A stretch of 64,000 bases of DNA from Mugil cephalus (taxonomy: Eukaryota; Chordata; Actinopteri; Mugiliformes; Mugilidae). The notes beneath the pieces were generated by a model. That model saw only the letters and a list, made by a program, of their open reading frames with translations. It ran no database searches and was not told the origin of the DNA. The stretch lies in NCBI RefSeq assembly GCF_022458985.1, contig NC_061772.1, forward strand, positions 10,406,001 to 10,470,000. The letters are read 5' to 3'. Position 1 is the first letter of the stretch. Each line of letters starts with the position of its first letter. Made by a program: the position numbers and the translations under genes. Shown in pieces: positions 51,425 through 64,000 of this stretch.

Positions 51425-54400
51425 ATGGCGTCCCTCAACAGTGATGAGTGGAAGGCAATCTGCGACAAATTCACCAACGCCCAAAATCTGACAGATGTAG
51501 AATCACGTAACGACCCAGAAAACGACCCGTTCCGCTCCAAATATAAGGCCAGGGAGCTGCTCAGAGAGATATACTGCTCGCTGAAGAGCTTTGATGGAGG
51601 AGAAGTGGAGGAGGACAGCGGCGGTGAGAGCGCAGAACAGCGGCCGACGGAGCAGCCGGTGGACGGGCAGGAGGAGGACTTGTTCGGACAGGGGTTCTGC
51701 GGTGACTCGCCAGCCGGGCTTCGGGCCGCTAAACTCGGGGCCGTGGAGTATTACCTGGGCGTCAACCACGTCGATACAGAGGAGCTGTCAGCCGGGCAGG
51801 AGCATCTGATGAACTGCATGAAACTGCTGGGGAAATGCAGAGTGTCGTCCGAGAATGTGTCGCTGTTCATCCATGTCAGGGTACTGTCGACACTAACTTA
51901 AATATAATAATATATAATAATGATCAGCTGGCTGCCAGCTCCCTTATTCAGTCCGGGGGTTGTTTACAAACAGGTCGTAGAGCTGTCCTACCGAAAATAC
52001 TTCGTGTAGTTGTAATATTCAAACATTTGATTGAATTGAACTGATTTAATTAAGCACCAATTAATTATGTCATGTTACCATATGTATATTTGGTATATTT
52101 ACCAAAAAAATCTCTGTACGTCCATGAGATGCAACGTTATTTCTAATATAAATCATCCTACTGTAGTAGGAGGTCAGGTGATGCTGATCACTTGATGTTC
52201 ATGTGTTTGCTCTTTGTGTTATCAGAACCAGCTGGGCATCCTTTGGGCGGGCCGGGATGAGACGGAGACGGCTCAGGGTTTCCTTGAAACTGCAGAATCC
52301 ATCTACCAACGTTACATGAAGGAGGTGAGACTTCCTGAATGACTCGCGTCACATCAATGTGACTGTGATTCTTCCTCTGTTTTATTTCTGCCGGATCTGA
52401 TGCACCACAGTGGGTGGAAATACTTTGTACTTTTTGGGCCATGTAAAGGTAGCGAGGGTCTTGCAGGAAACGTGTGTTACAAGTTACAGTAGGAAAAGCG
52501 TCAACATTGTGTTTTTTAATTCTGTTTCTTTCAGGATGGGAGTCCTCCCACTGACATGACAGAGTACTTTACTACTGAGGAGAAACTGCTGACTCACCAA
52601 GAAAGAACCAAGAAGTACCTTAAAACATCCTCATAAATCACAAAAACAGATGTCCAGATCTACTCATATTAATATATCTCTCATGTTGCTTTGACATATA
52701 TATATTTTTGTCCGTTTTCTTTCTGTATCCTCACAATTTTTCTTGTTATACCTCCAGGTTTGAGTTGGCCTACACCCATACCATGTATTACCTTGCTCAG
52801 GTTTATAAAAACCTTGGTGAGTTCGATTTAGTCAGATTTGTTAATTGCTCTTGTAAGTTATGTCTTCTTGCTCAGAGATTCTCTGTTAATGCGTTTCTTT
52901 CTTTGACCACGTTTTTATCTCTCAGGTCAAACTGAGCGTGCTGCCACCTACTGCCACAGCACCCTGCAGAGACAGCTACAGCTAAATCAGTTCAGTCCGA
53001 TGGAGTGGGCTCTAAACGCTGCCACGCTGTCGCAGTATTACATCACCAAGGTGCGACGTGTATTCATTCAAACTGACTAGAAAGAATCTGTAACTTAAAA
53101 ACTAAAATGATCGTGCGTAATTTAATGAGAAACCAAATCTGTTTTCATGCTTTTTACAGGTATTTAAATGGAATCAAATCATTTTGACTATAAACAAGAA
53201 TGTTTTCTAATCCAAACATATTTTCAGGTGTCACAGTAGTTTGTTTCAAGTGATTAAAGGGTGTTTTTACGTGTGTTTGTGTGATTTCTAGGGCCGATAC
53301 ATGGAAGGCAGACATTGCCTCTCTGCTGCTACTGTCATATCAGGTTTGGCAGGGGAGGCTCCCTCTGAAGCTGCAGCTCAGGAAAGTAAGTGTCTTAATA
53401 TTTTTGGTTGAAATAACTTGAGTGGCATTCTTATTTGTTACTTACTTGTTCCCGTTACCAGCCGCTACAGCTGCTTCCTTTACGTGGACACTGGTATTCC
53501 CTTAAAAATAGCTGAGACAAAGAGACGTGACGAAAAACGCTTCATGTAAATGCCTCAGTCGAGGGATGGTGTTAACCTTTCATAATCTTTTAAATAGGAA
53601 CGTTCTAGTGCCTAGTAACCATGTACACTCTTGATCCTACTTCTCTCTGTCTGGGACAAATACACTCTTTCAGCTCATGTTTTCCCCATACTGTAAAATC
53701 AGGTGATGTCCCAAGTTTCTTGGAGGGACGGAAACATGGCGGTAGAAAAAGAACAGCTTGTGAAAATATGAACAAAGCCAGAATTGATGTGTCCATCTTA
53801 ATCATATTGTTCTATTAGGTAGATTCAGGGGCTGTTTAGATGCTTCTGTTTAAGTTGTGTGGGAAATAAACACATGTATTGTATTTAATCGGAATCATTT
53901 CTGCCGGAAAAAAGAAATCTTGTCCAAGGAGTCAGTGGGTGAAACAAAACAGAACACAACCGGTGCAACGCAACTCAACCAAAGCAATGCTTTTCCTGCT
54001 TCTAGTTTATGACCTGACCTCCCTTAGTTTCTCCTCCTGCTCCTCTGCCGTCATCCAGATATATTTGTCATTTCTTCCATATCTTCACATCTCATTCTCT
54101 TCCTGTCTGACCCAGGTGAGACAGAGAGCGAGCGCAGGGAACAGCTCAGACAGAAGAGAGCAGAGATCGCACGATGCTGGATCAAATATTGCGTCAACCT
54201 CCTGCAGGACTCCAAGAAGCTGCTGGAGGTACTGGACCGTTTGTATTCACAAGTATATGGCTGCAGCTGTTCATAAAATCTATAGGCTAGTAATTTCTGA
54301 TGATACCAACCACGAAATCTTTATCTGCCGAAAACAATGTTCTAAAGAACTCCTGCGGACTTTGAAGCGTCGTCACTATAGGTCTAGTCTTTGTTATGAC

Positions 54401-56094
54401 CAAATCACTAATTGCATGTTTGTTCATGTGTAGTATCTGTTTATCTGTTTGTGTCTGCACGCCTGTGTGTTATCGTGATCTCTGTGTTTGTCTGTGTTCA
54501 GGACAACATTGGTGAGCTGGATACTGATCGTCAGGATGAGATGAAGAGAGCGAGAAGACGTGAGGAGGAGGAGGAAGAAAAGGGCAGGAAGAGTGCCATG
54601 CTGTTTGGCTCTGAAGACACTTTTGACTCCATTGCTAGCTTGGAAGAGAAGGTCTGTGTGTTTTATTGGGATACTATTACTAAATCACAATCAATAAAGA
54701 GTTTATAATACTTGATGTCTCCTTTAGAGGGCACCATTGTGCAAGTAAATGCTTTGTGCGTTTAACCCAGTTTTCTCTCTGTTTTGTTGTAGGTGCTGTG
54801 TTTGCTCCCGTTGGACTTCACTGAGGCCAGAGCTGTATTTTTGGTGGGACAGAATTATGTCACACAGGTATGCACGACACACACACACACATTTATACAA
54901 GTGAACACACAGACACAGCAGAGCAACACGGTTTGATGATCCCAGGTGAACAGGTGACATTTGACCTTCTACATCCTTTTTTTTTTCCCGCTCCAAGGCC
55001 AAGGAGTTCTTTCAGATGGACGGATACGTGACAGATCACATAGAGATTCTGCAGGATCACAGTGCTCTGTTCAGGGCCCTGGCTTTCTTTGAAGAGGACC
55101 TGGAGCGCCGCTGCAAAATGCACAAACGAAGAGTCGACATGCTGGAGCCAATCTGCAACGGTGCTGTCTCTTTATATTTACTTTTTGAAATTTACTTGAA
55201 GACGGTGTTGGCTCCTAAAGTATTTTCATAAGACTTGTCTAAGTGGAAGGCATTGGAAAAAAGAAATTACGTAATGGTCGATTAAAGTGTTCTTTCTCTG
55301 ACTCTCTATCATCTGCAGACTTGAACGCCCAGTACTACCTGTTGATCCGCAGGCAGTTGATGTTTGAGTTGGCTGAGACCTACAGTGAGATGATGGACTT
55401 GAAACTGACTCTGGCCAACAGACAAGCAGACACACAGTCTTTAGACAATCACAGCATTAAGAAATTCAACAGTCTCTGCTCCGCCTCTGCCAAGTAAGTC
55501 CACATTTATATCTGTGTCTTTGTGCGTTTGTTTTCATCTCTTTTAAGTCGTTTGTTACCTTCTCCTCTCTAGGTACTTCCAGATGTTCCTAGACTCTCTG
55601 TGTTCTCCAGAAGGGAAGTTTCCAGAGCACCTGGAGGAGGAGGTTCTCAGACCAGCTCTGGTTGCCCGCTTTAGAGTGGCCCGACTTCACAGCCGACTGA
55701 TCGGCTCCTCACCTACTGCTCAGCTAGAAAACCTCAACAGATCTCTGGAAAACTACAAGTACGAACACTTTATGTGCTTTGTCTTAAAGGCCACTGCCAG
55801 AGCATGATAATTGGTTGACTTAAATGTAGAAGTAGCAGGGAAAATAGTTTTAAAAGAGATGTAATTGGTGGAAGAGAAAGGAGCAAGTGAAGAACAAGTG
55901 TGGCTACACTCTGCATGGTGTTTATGTTTCAATCCTCCACCTGTCTGTTGTCTAGGTACGTGGTGCAGTATTGTGAGGCCCATCCCGAGGCGTCACCCAC
56001 TGTGGAGACGGAGTTGGAGCTGAGCAAGGAGATGGTCGGCCTCCTCCCTCTCAAAATCAACCGCCTCAAAGCAAGGATGGCCGTAAACAACTGA
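51425..56094 (+). CDS. kifbp: KIF-binding protein (KIFBP/KBP), complete
   Basis: Cytosolic alpha-helical TPR-like protein that binds the motor domains of a subset of kinesins (KIF1B, KIF15, KIF18A) and blocks microtubule attachment; loss in humans causes Goldberg-Shprintzen syndrome. Exons: 51425-51880, 52226-52324, 52535-52614, 52758-52816, 52926-53050, 53292-53385, 54116-54228, 54502-54651, 54793-54867, 54998-55160, 55319-55493, 55573-55758, 55956-56094. The total is 1914 nt, giving 637 residues (human 621), all in phase with a TGA stop. Recognised stretches include NQLGILW, YYLAQVYKNL, AATLSQYYI and DGYVTDHIEI. Exon 8 encodes an Arg/Glu-rich charged run. The start ATG has AAC before it and G after, and opens the only long frame of the CpG-rich first exon. 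Confidence 0.95.
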
Positions 56095-56586
56095 AAGACA
56101 CCTAGTTACTCACTGACTAGTTGGTTCACTAATCCTGTTGAATCCATCCCAATGTATAACCAGTCTACTCTCCTAACTATTCAAGAACCTGGGTAACAGA
56201 TTGATTGATTTTTGTATTTTGTCTGTACAGTGGGCATGCTGTTTTCTGAGTATACAAGCTGTATATACTGTATGTGCTTTTCTCTGTAGTGAACTTTGAG
56301 GTCAGTTGACCTTAAATCAGATGGCAAAGGAAATGCACCGAACGAATAAAAAAAAAATGCATCACATTATGACGAAATAACTGAGACTGCCTGGGTTTGC
56401 TGTTGGTGTAATACGGTGTTTAAAGAGTCCCTGTACAAATTAGTTTAATTTTATTTTGGTTCATTTTTATTTATTTGGTTTCATTTTGATTTTATTTCAC
56501 CATTGTGTCTTCTCTGAGTCTTCTCTGATTTGTGTTTTCTGTCGTTTAATCATATTGGTTTTCACTTAATGTGGCTTTATTATTTT

Positions 56587-56592
56587 AATAAA
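56587..56592 (+). terminator. kifbp: Likely kifbp poly(A) signal
   Basis: AATAAA about 0.5 kb after the kifbp stop, followed by GT- and T-rich sequence. Alternative hexamers occur near 56,344 and 56,763, so several 3' ends are possible. Confidence 0.45.
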
Positions 56593-57002
56593 GCACTGCA
56601 GCACACTAAAAGTATGTTTTTTCAGCTATTTGCATCTCTGATTGTAATGGTTTAACAGATGTCAAAATCTACTTGATACTAGGTCTAGTTCAACCTATGT
56701 ATTTTCTTCCTTGTCTCTGAGGAATCAAATTGTTGCCCTGTTTTATGTACAGTATATACTATAATAAAGATATTAAACCCACAATACAATTCTACAATAT
56801 TTGTTTTTTTTTTCTTTTTGTTTTTCTTTGTGGTGTGGCTCCACACTGCGGAAGTACAGTACTTTCTTAATGATGTGGAAACCCTGAGCGAAGAACTAAA
56901 ATTTTCAAAATTTTCCCACAAAAAATAAAATAGCTTTATGCTGAGAAATGTTTTAATACAGCAGTGTGAAAATGTGTTTTTTTGTGTGTTTTCTGGCATA
57001 AA

Positions 57003-57905
57003 AGTAACGCTACATTTCAGAAAGAATCATCCCAGCAGTAAAATCTGGTTGTGGTAGTGTGATGGTCTGGGGCTGTTTTGCTGCTTCAGGACCTGGAAGA
57101 CTTGCTGTGATAAATGGAACTGTTGTACCCCTTTATGTAACGTCCTGGCTCGAGAGGTGCAACATAAAGTGAAGACACATGACGGAGTTACAAAAATAAG
57201 GGTTTATTTCACTGAAAAGAAAACAAAAAGACAGCAGGTGAGACGTGGTGAACACATGCAGCTGAAAAGTCCCCTTCCTAGGCCAAGGTCCTTTATTCAG
57301 TTTTCTCAGGTGTGGCCGGTTAAAGTGATAGAGCACAAGCCAAAGAGACTTGCACAGCCAGTGGAAGCGCAGAGGGGCAAAACAGGAACCACGGTTTCTG
57401 TTATCTACCAAAAAATGTTCGGCCACATGTTTGTGACCTAAAGATGGAGCAAACTTGGGTTTTCAGCAGGACAATGAACCAAAACACACGAACAAGTTCA
57501 CCTCTGAATAGCTAAAAATAAATAAATAAATACTAGTGTACTAGTCAAAGTCCTGACCTGAATCCACACAGTGCCATTAAGGTTTGGATTTTGTTTTCCA
57601 TTAATAATGAAAACCATTTAAAAACTGCATTTTGTGGTTGCGTTATCTTTGACTAGTATTGAAATTTGTTTGATGAACTGAAACATAGCCCTGCACAACA
57701 GAGAAGAGAAGAGAAGAGAAGAGAAGAGAAGAGAAGAGAAGAGAAGAGAAGAGAAGAGAAGAGAAGAGAAGAGAAGAGAAGAGAAGAGAAGAGAAGAGAA
57801 GAGAAGAGAAGAGAAGAGAGGAGAAACATTTAGGTGTGATAAACATGCAAAAAATAAAAAATCAGGAAGCTGGCCAACACTTTTTCACACCACTGTATAT
57901 ATCTA
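57003..57905 (+). mobile_element. Degraded Tc1-like transposon with nested insertion and microsatellite
   Basis: Transposase pieces (VMVWGCFAASGPGRLAVING, then WVFQQDNEPKHT) are separated by about 270 bp of unrelated sequence (about 57,123-57,392). The 3' end, with CACTTTTTCACACC-like terminal sequence, lies at 57,880-57,900. A GAGAA array has expanded inside the 3' part. The order of events reads as Tc1 insertion, then a second insertion, then repeat expansion. Confidence 0.75.
57701..57825. repeat. (GAGAA)n pentanucleotide array, about 25 units
   Basis: Near-perfect 125-bp purine array with one late variant, located inside a dead Tc1 element. Purine strand bias could support triplex formation. 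Confidence 0.95.
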
Positions 57906-58462
57906 TTAAATCAGTAATATGTCTCAAACTATGTGCTTATGTCCTGTAAGAGTTGCAGTTTATGCCACATCCATTTCTTCTTCTTGTTCAGCGTTTTACC
58001 GACAGCCAATTCAGTTTTATTTATACCCAGTGAGTCCACATATGTGCTATATCCTATAGTACTATATATTATATAGTATAATTTGACTCTAGAGACTATA
58101 TAATCTGTTGTATACATTAATAATACTGTGCAGCTGAATTGAAGGTGCGTACTTGTGGTACAGCTAGGAGAAATAATAGGACATGGTATGTCTCTAATGT
58201 GTAGTCTGTCAATTAGATCGTAGTCAGCTAAGACTAACTGACATCTCAGATTCGTTGTGTTGACACATGACCAGTTTCTAGTTAACCACGAGGTCACACA
58301 ACTTTCCCCTACTGTGCTACTTCCTCTGCACTGAGGCATTTTCTGGAAAATGTGTCTGATCGGACTGCAACACCAGACGCGTATGACGCCACCCTTCGAC
58401 ACCAGCGCTGGGGTCTACATCCTCAAATCCCAGTTTAGCTTATGACAAAAACGAGACTTACA

Positions 58463-58942
58463 ATAATCAGACATAACATTATGACCACCTTCCTAATATT
58501 GTGTAGGTCTCTATTGTGCCTCAAACAGTTGTAAATAGAAAATAGACATGGGCCTTCTGAGGGCATCCTGTGGCTTCTGGAAACAGGATGTTTTTGGGTC
58601 CTTTGGGCTGAGGGGAGGGGTCTCTGTGGATCGTCCCACAGTTACTTGATCAGTCTGGGATCTATTGAATTTGGAGGCCAGGTTTTTTTTTTAGTTGTTA
58701 TTAAACTGTTTATGTGTGTGTGTCTGTGTCTGGCTGGGACAGCTCCTGCCATCGAGGAGTGTCACTGCTATGGGGTGGGGGTGCCTAGTCTCGTCAGGTC
58801 TAGGCGGGTGCTACATGTCTAAGTAACATCCACATGCCGGGTCCAAAAGTTTCCCAGCCGAACATTGTATTGTCACAAGATTGTGAATGTTATTTCGTTC
58901 TCCCTTCAGTGGTTTTAATGTTGTGGCTGATTGGCCTGTGTA
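58463..58942 (+). mobile_element. Decayed Tc1-like relic, copy 3
   Basis: The left end reads CATAACATTATGACCACC and the right end GGTTTTAATGTTGTGGCTGA, imperfect inverted repeats typical of this fish family. About 0.5 kb remains of an element normally over 1 kb, so it is internally deleted. Confidence 0.65.
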
Positions 58943-60058
58943 TGTACTTGACGAGAGATTATAACTTGATAGCCAGCACTTGGTTAGTGGCATGTGACAC
59001 TGCAGATTTTAAGCACGCTAGTCTGGCAAGTACACGAAAGCACAGACAAAAAAGATGCATTTTGCTACATCACAGATTCATCCTCTCATAGAAACAACCT
59101 CAGTGCATTTGTGCTTCCTGTAACCTTTGTGATGCTTGTCAAAACTTGCATCGACATACCTGCTCAGTATCACCACACACAGAATTAATGAAGTCGTCCA
59201 CGTCAACTTCCTGGAAAAGCCACACTTACATGAAATATACATGTGACATAGAAGGCATAGTGACAGATGTGCCTGTTGAAGAATACAGTAATCTATCATT
59301 TCTATTTCTGATTATTCAAATAATATACTTTTATTTTTGGAGCAGTCAGAAGCAGTCGTAGAGTTTTAAGTGCCTCTGGCTGCTTTTGTTGTGTCGTACG
59401 TCTGCATTAATCCCTTCTCCTGTTCGCAGGCTTCACTAATTCCAATCAGACAAAGCCATTAGATAAAAGTTATTTCACAATTGTGTAAAGGTAAACGTGA
59501 CTGGGAATACGGGACGGCAGTATGTGCAAGTTAAGTTTGCTTAATACACAAATGCATATTCTTAAAGAAAAATAGGTGACGTAAGCTCATTGTGATAACA
59601 GTCATTGTCAGCTCTCTCCTCACAACAGTCATTGTGGAGTAACTCTTGGTGTCACTCCGTCTTTCTGTTTTTTTTTTTTTCTTCTGGTGAAACTATCCTG
59701 GTGTGTTGAATATATGTTAACGACTGTGTGCGTTACTGTGTTGTATGCGACAGTGTGGGAATAGCGCTGTCTGTGCTGCCATAAACTCTGGTTACTCAGA
59801 CAATAGGTTTGAATCCCACATAGTGCGACTCGGGTGAGAATGGAAACCGAGCTGACAATAAAAGCTCACTTTTTATAGATACAGTAAGATACACGCCATT
59901 GCACCCAGTGACATGTTAAACACAACATGGCAGGTATTTGTGACAGTCGATGTGTTGCGAAGAAGTGACTGGATATTGCGCTGATTGGAAACTTGTTATA
60001 CGTGTAGGTTTAAATGGTTATATGCGCCTCATAAATATGTCAAAGTCTGCGTGAGTGC

Positions 60059-60104
60059 ATGTGTGTATATGTGTGTGTGTGTGTGTATGTGTGTGTGTGT
60101 GTGG
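60059..60104. repeat. (GT)n microsatellite
   Basis: GT array with TATAT and TATG interruptions. Confidence 0.85.
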
Positions 60105-62431
60105 TTGTGCACAGAGGCGAGGTTGGGCAGGCTACTGTGTCATTTCCTGAAGGAAAATGATAGCAACTGATGTTACCACTTCCTACAGCATCGTACTGAT
60201 GTGTCAGCAGAAATAAACCATTCTCTCTTCTTTTCTCCGTGTCCATGAGCAACAAAATGCACGAAGAAGAGGACACACAGAAGACGGTGGAGGCGAAGAG
60301 CAAGGAGAAGAGTCAAATCGCAGAATGCCACAGTACCCCAATACCACCGTACCACACACTTCACACAGGCACACATGCTCACAATAGTGGTCTGTGGTTT
60401 ATGGTTGTTTGGACTGCCTTTTTCTGAACGGGCTGACCTTCTGATCTCTTTTTCTCTTTTCTCTCACTTTGCCTGTGTGAATGTGTAGTACTCCTCGCAA
60501 TCCGCACAAAGAGATAAAACCATCTTTATCTCAGTGCTCCATCTCTCATTTCTGTATGGTTGCGAGTGACAAATAAAAACCCTTGAGCCCTTGAATCGTT
60601 GAAGAAACACTGAAGGTTTATTGAGGACGAGGATCTGGAGCACCTGGATTTCATTCACCGGGTGTTAATATACCAAGAAAGGAAGGTCCTGCTGTGTACA
60701 CCGTCTCTACTGAACGCTAGTTATGTGATCTGCTGCTGATCAGACAGTCACAACATCGCAGATACATTATCAGCTGAGTTCCTCTCATCAGAAGCATTTG
60801 AAGCGAAAATACGGCGTAACTGATGAAACCGACACTTATCCACAGCCACTCAAAATTCAAGTGCTCACAGACGTAAACGCTGCAGACGCTGCAAATGCAT
60901 CGATGTGAATATGCACTGTGTAGGCAGAGTGAAACTACAGACTTTACATTCAGCGTCATCCAGAGTCATTACATGTTGAATACATGTAGAGCAGTACGAC
61001 GCGGTGTCAAAAAACCTGCCTGAGTGTTGGTGCATCTTTAAGGAATAAGCATGTAATTAAAAATGAGGAAGATTTCAGAGCTGACAAACATCCCGTGTGA
61101 GTGCTGTCAGCAGGGTTTTGCTGCTGAGGTGACTTGGTTTAAGGCGGAGTAGGGCTCATTTTGAGCTACCGTGCAAACAACAGCAACTAATGATTATTTT
61201 TTATCATTACGCTGTCACGAGTGCCCTAGAAACATTCTACTCTGATGGTCTGGATGCAGAAATCTTAGTTTGAAAAGAAACTAGTAGGTTAAATAAATCT
61301 GTCAGACAAATGTGCCAAAGCAAAGAAGTTAGGGTGAAGGGGCAATTTAATACTGAAGTACAAAAAAAAATGTCCCTCCTGAGATGTGGTGAAGACTCTT
61401 AAAAAATAAATACAACTTAGTAAAAATACATTCTTCATACTTCATGATTAAAGTGCTCAGAGTCCTAATCTTGTCAGTGTGGTTAAACCTGCATCTGATG
61501 TTTGTTTTTGTCCCCAATCTGCTATGGAGATCTGATTCAAAATAAATTCCCTGACATCAGCCGTGCATCTGCCACCAGCCGCCGTGATTGCTGTGATGAC
61601 ATCGACGTCTAACATGACGCTTCCTTAAAATCACATTATTGCAACATGAGCTTCGGGGCGTCTTCCCGAGCATCCTGAGTAAGTTGTGAGTCACAGCCGG
61701 TGAGGCTATTCCGATGAATACGCATCATCTCCACGAGACACCACAACCGTCAAGTGTCAACAAACACACAGATGTAAACACACACAGGTAAAAGCAAATA
61801 CAAGAGAGGGAGGAGGCGTTCCCTGTCTTTGCAATAAATGTCTCCAACATAATTTATAATACATAATAATCTAAAGTTTACATCATTTTATGCAATGTTT
61901 GGACACTTAATCTCCAAAATATATCTTAATCTCTAGGCGTTGCATAAGTGCAACCTGGGCATGTTGTGGAGCACACTATAAGCAGAATCCGCAAATAATG
62001 AAGTATTAGTAGTTGATTATAATCAACCACTGACACGCATCTACAGGACATGTGGAGACACATAACGGGCATGGGTGCAATGAAAAACACGGTCAAAAGA
62101 ATTCCTAGTCAACACAGACACACCGCACAGAAAAGACAGATGGGTGGTGATGATTGTTACTGAAGGAGTATCCAGAGGCTGTTTAGGCCTGCTTCCAGCA
62201 CCACTTTGCCACAGCATGATGTGTTTTCCTTGTGTTAATGAGACTTAAGAGTTAAAATAGTGATCTTGCTGTAATGGACTCTAACAGCTGCTGAATGATT
62301 GTATTCTTCAGTCTCCACCTCCTTTTTCTGGTAGAAGAGAGTTACAAAAAACAACTAATAAACTGAATAGGTAATGTGCAATATTTCTCTCTCTCTCATA
62401 CACATACACATGCACACGACGAGGGAGCAAC

Positions 62432-62436
62432 GTTGT

Positions 62437-62468
<32 letters not shown>
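62432..62468. repeat. (TTTTG)n microsatellite
   Basis: About six TTTTG units, roughly 470 bp upstream of the signal-peptide exon. Confidence 0.85.
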
Positions 62469-62933
62469 GCGTGGAACTGAAGACCGTTAAAAACAATCAA
62501 TTCAAGTGAAGTGAAATGAACTGAAAGCTGACGCGCTCATACCATCGCCTCCTTATCACGGAACAAAATGCGCCCGGAGCCAATTAAGACAAATTGTCCT
62601 CTCGGTCGTTGTTATATAGAAAGAGAAATACACAGATCGAATCTCGGTTGCTATCTTCTGGTATTTCCTCAGCTCCAGTCGCGCGCAGTTACGCAAACCT
62701 GATATCTGATATTTGATGCAGCTAAAGCAAAAGTTTCCACTGAGGATGTTCAGCCACTTTCTGCACCAGAAGACTTCAGGAAACCATGACGCACACTCAA
62801 GAGGGCTGAGCTCCGTTAGTGGGACTGTCTGAGGCAGTTCACACTTATTCTTCACTACGCAAAGAAGCTTCGTCTCGGAGAGGAGTGCCTTTACAGTTTG
62901 CCTTGTTTTGCTGAAGAGAGAACCAATTCGGGA

Positions 62934-62988
62934 ATGAAGCTGATCCTGCTCCTCGCTGTCTCCTGCCTCGCCTTACACAACGGGACGG
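62934..62988 (+). CDS. srgn: Signal-peptide first exon of a secreted protein, gene truncated by the window (serglycin candidate)
   Basis: ATG followed by codons for a short basic-hydrophobic signal peptide (MKLILLLAVSCLALHNGT), then a strong donor G/GTAAGT at 62988/62989 leaving phase 1. No later exon is recognisable in the remaining 1 kb. In human the order is DDX21, KIFBP, SRGN, VPS26A, and serglycin exon 1 encodes its signal peptide, so position and exon layout point to srgn. The signal peptide alone cannot identify the protein, so the symbol is an inference. Confidence 0.4.
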
Positions 62989-64000
62989 GTAAGTCCACGG
63001 TTGAATGCACGCTGTTGTTGGAGGGAGATGTCGCAGTGTGTGGACAGGTTGTAGTGGGAACAGGCACTAAGAGACATTTTACATCTTGACAGCGTTAAAT
63101 GGGCTCTGGGAACAAGCTCGTCCGATCAGGACTAGAACTTTGATCCGAGGGCCGTCAGAGTGACAAACTAAACCCAGGGTCTGTTCCACTTTACTGGTAC
63201 CTGCTTCTCCATGTCAGTGCTATGTGCTTAACCATAAGGAGCTATATGACTCATTTATAAAGGTCACAGTTCTCTCTTCTCATAATTGTGCTGTTCATCC
63301 TCATCTGAACAGCCTGATTTATAAAATTACAAATAACACAACTTAGAGGTTCCGCTGCTGTGCCGTGATGTTATGGTAAAAATATGTTGATTCCCTGCGT
63401 GGTCTCATCGGAAAGAGCAAAGGCGTTTCAGTTTCCGAGTTAAGTTTCGATTGGCCTGGTTAAACACCGTGTACATGTGGGGCTTTTCTTGAGACTTACC
63501 ATGACACAGGTGTCTTATTGATTTGGAGGAAGGGAATTGTTTGGGGAAACCCTAATGGATTTCGAAGTGGCAGTCCGGACATGTGCTTTGATTAGTTGTT
63601 GTTTAATAGTGACGTAATAGGCCTTTATTTCAAAGTGGCCATTAACCCCAATACAGCAGTCCTGTTTGTATTTGTTATTCTATGATGTGTCTGTATCTGT
63701 ATAACAGAAACAAGGCTTCAGTACTTACTGATACAGTTTCATTTGTGCGCAAAAGTCTGTGTGATTGTCTGTTGTTTTTTTTTTAGTAACTTGACTTAAT
63801 AAGTGACTAAACCAGAATGTTATTCAGAACCATGAGGATTAAAAGAAATGACACCTAATGTGTGCGTAGGTGGCAAAACCTAATCAGGCACTTGACATCA
63901 TCTGTTACACCTAACTGATAATCATCGTGGTCATCGGTGTGTGTTGGGCCTGCTGACATTTCACAGAAATATTTACTCATTTTCTTATCGATACGCTTGA
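62989..64000 (+). other. First intron of the gene starting at 62,934
   Basis: No acceptor followed by a convincing coding exon in phase was found before the window ends. Confidence 0.4.

Larger units (their letters stand above)
58943..62933. other. Intergenic DNA upstream of the signal-peptide exon
   Basis: Apart from the GT and TTTTG microsatellites and a tRNA-like box near 59,806, no gene is visible. The last 300 bp before the ATG probably holds the promoter and 5' UTR of the next gene. Confidence 0.5.

Noticed and set aside
54280..54300. Box C-like CTGATGATA in kifbp intron 7
   Set aside because: Lacks the purine at the first C-box position and a paired D box with terminal stem, so a snoRNA is not supported.
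59800..59825. tRNA-like B box (GGTTTGAATCCCA)
   Set aside because: No acceptor stem or D arm at the right spacing; could be a SINE remnant but not a tRNA gene.

Overview
This is nuclear DNA from a ray-finned (teleost) fish. The genes are split by short GT-AG introns, the intergenic DNA is full of decayed Tc1/mariner elements, fish MITE-like repeats, LINE remnants and microsatellites, and the protein-coding genes are vertebrate orthologues. There are no bacterial-style operons, and most long open frames are not genes. Exon models below were built by hand from splice signals, reading phase and recalled protein families; no alignment was run.

Layout. 1-13,900: no supportable gene; repeats, a Tc1-like element (5022-6117), a MITE-like repeat, an L1-type LINE fragment (12,170-13,190) and a complex CA minisatellite. 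13,900-36,000 (+): a complete chitin synthase gene, 34 coding exons and 1391 residues, with all reading phases consistent. 36,600-45,410 (-): ddx21, a nucleolar DEAD-box RNA helicase, 16 coding exons and 751 residues, convergent with the chitin synthase. 47,373-50,276 (+): mpc1, mitochondrial pyruvate carrier subunit 1, 107 residues, whose model needs a 4-nt microexon. 51,425-56,592 (+): kifbp (KIF1-binding protein), 13 coding exons and 637 residues. 56,600-62,900: repeats, including a Tc1 copy broken by a second insertion and a 125-bp GAGAA array. 62,934-62,988 (+): a signal-peptide exon opening a gene that runs off the window. Its position after ddx21 and kifbp suggests serglycin (srgn), but the sequence alone does not prove it.

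The standout is the chitin synthase. Mammals lack this enzyme, but it is known from fishes and amphibians. The copy here looks intact: a multi-pass N-terminal membrane module, a GT2 catalytic core with DGDTDF, EDRW and QRRRW motifs, a five-helix cluster ending near SWGTRE, an acidic linker, a coiled coil and two last membrane helices. Its promoter-proximal sequence is duplicated on both sides of the first exons. Its last intron holds an inverted repeat, a CTCF-like site and an unexplained antisense exon-like segment. The other genes have unrelated housekeeping roles (ribosome biogenesis, pyruvate import, kinesin regulation); their adjacency is synteny rather than a pathway.
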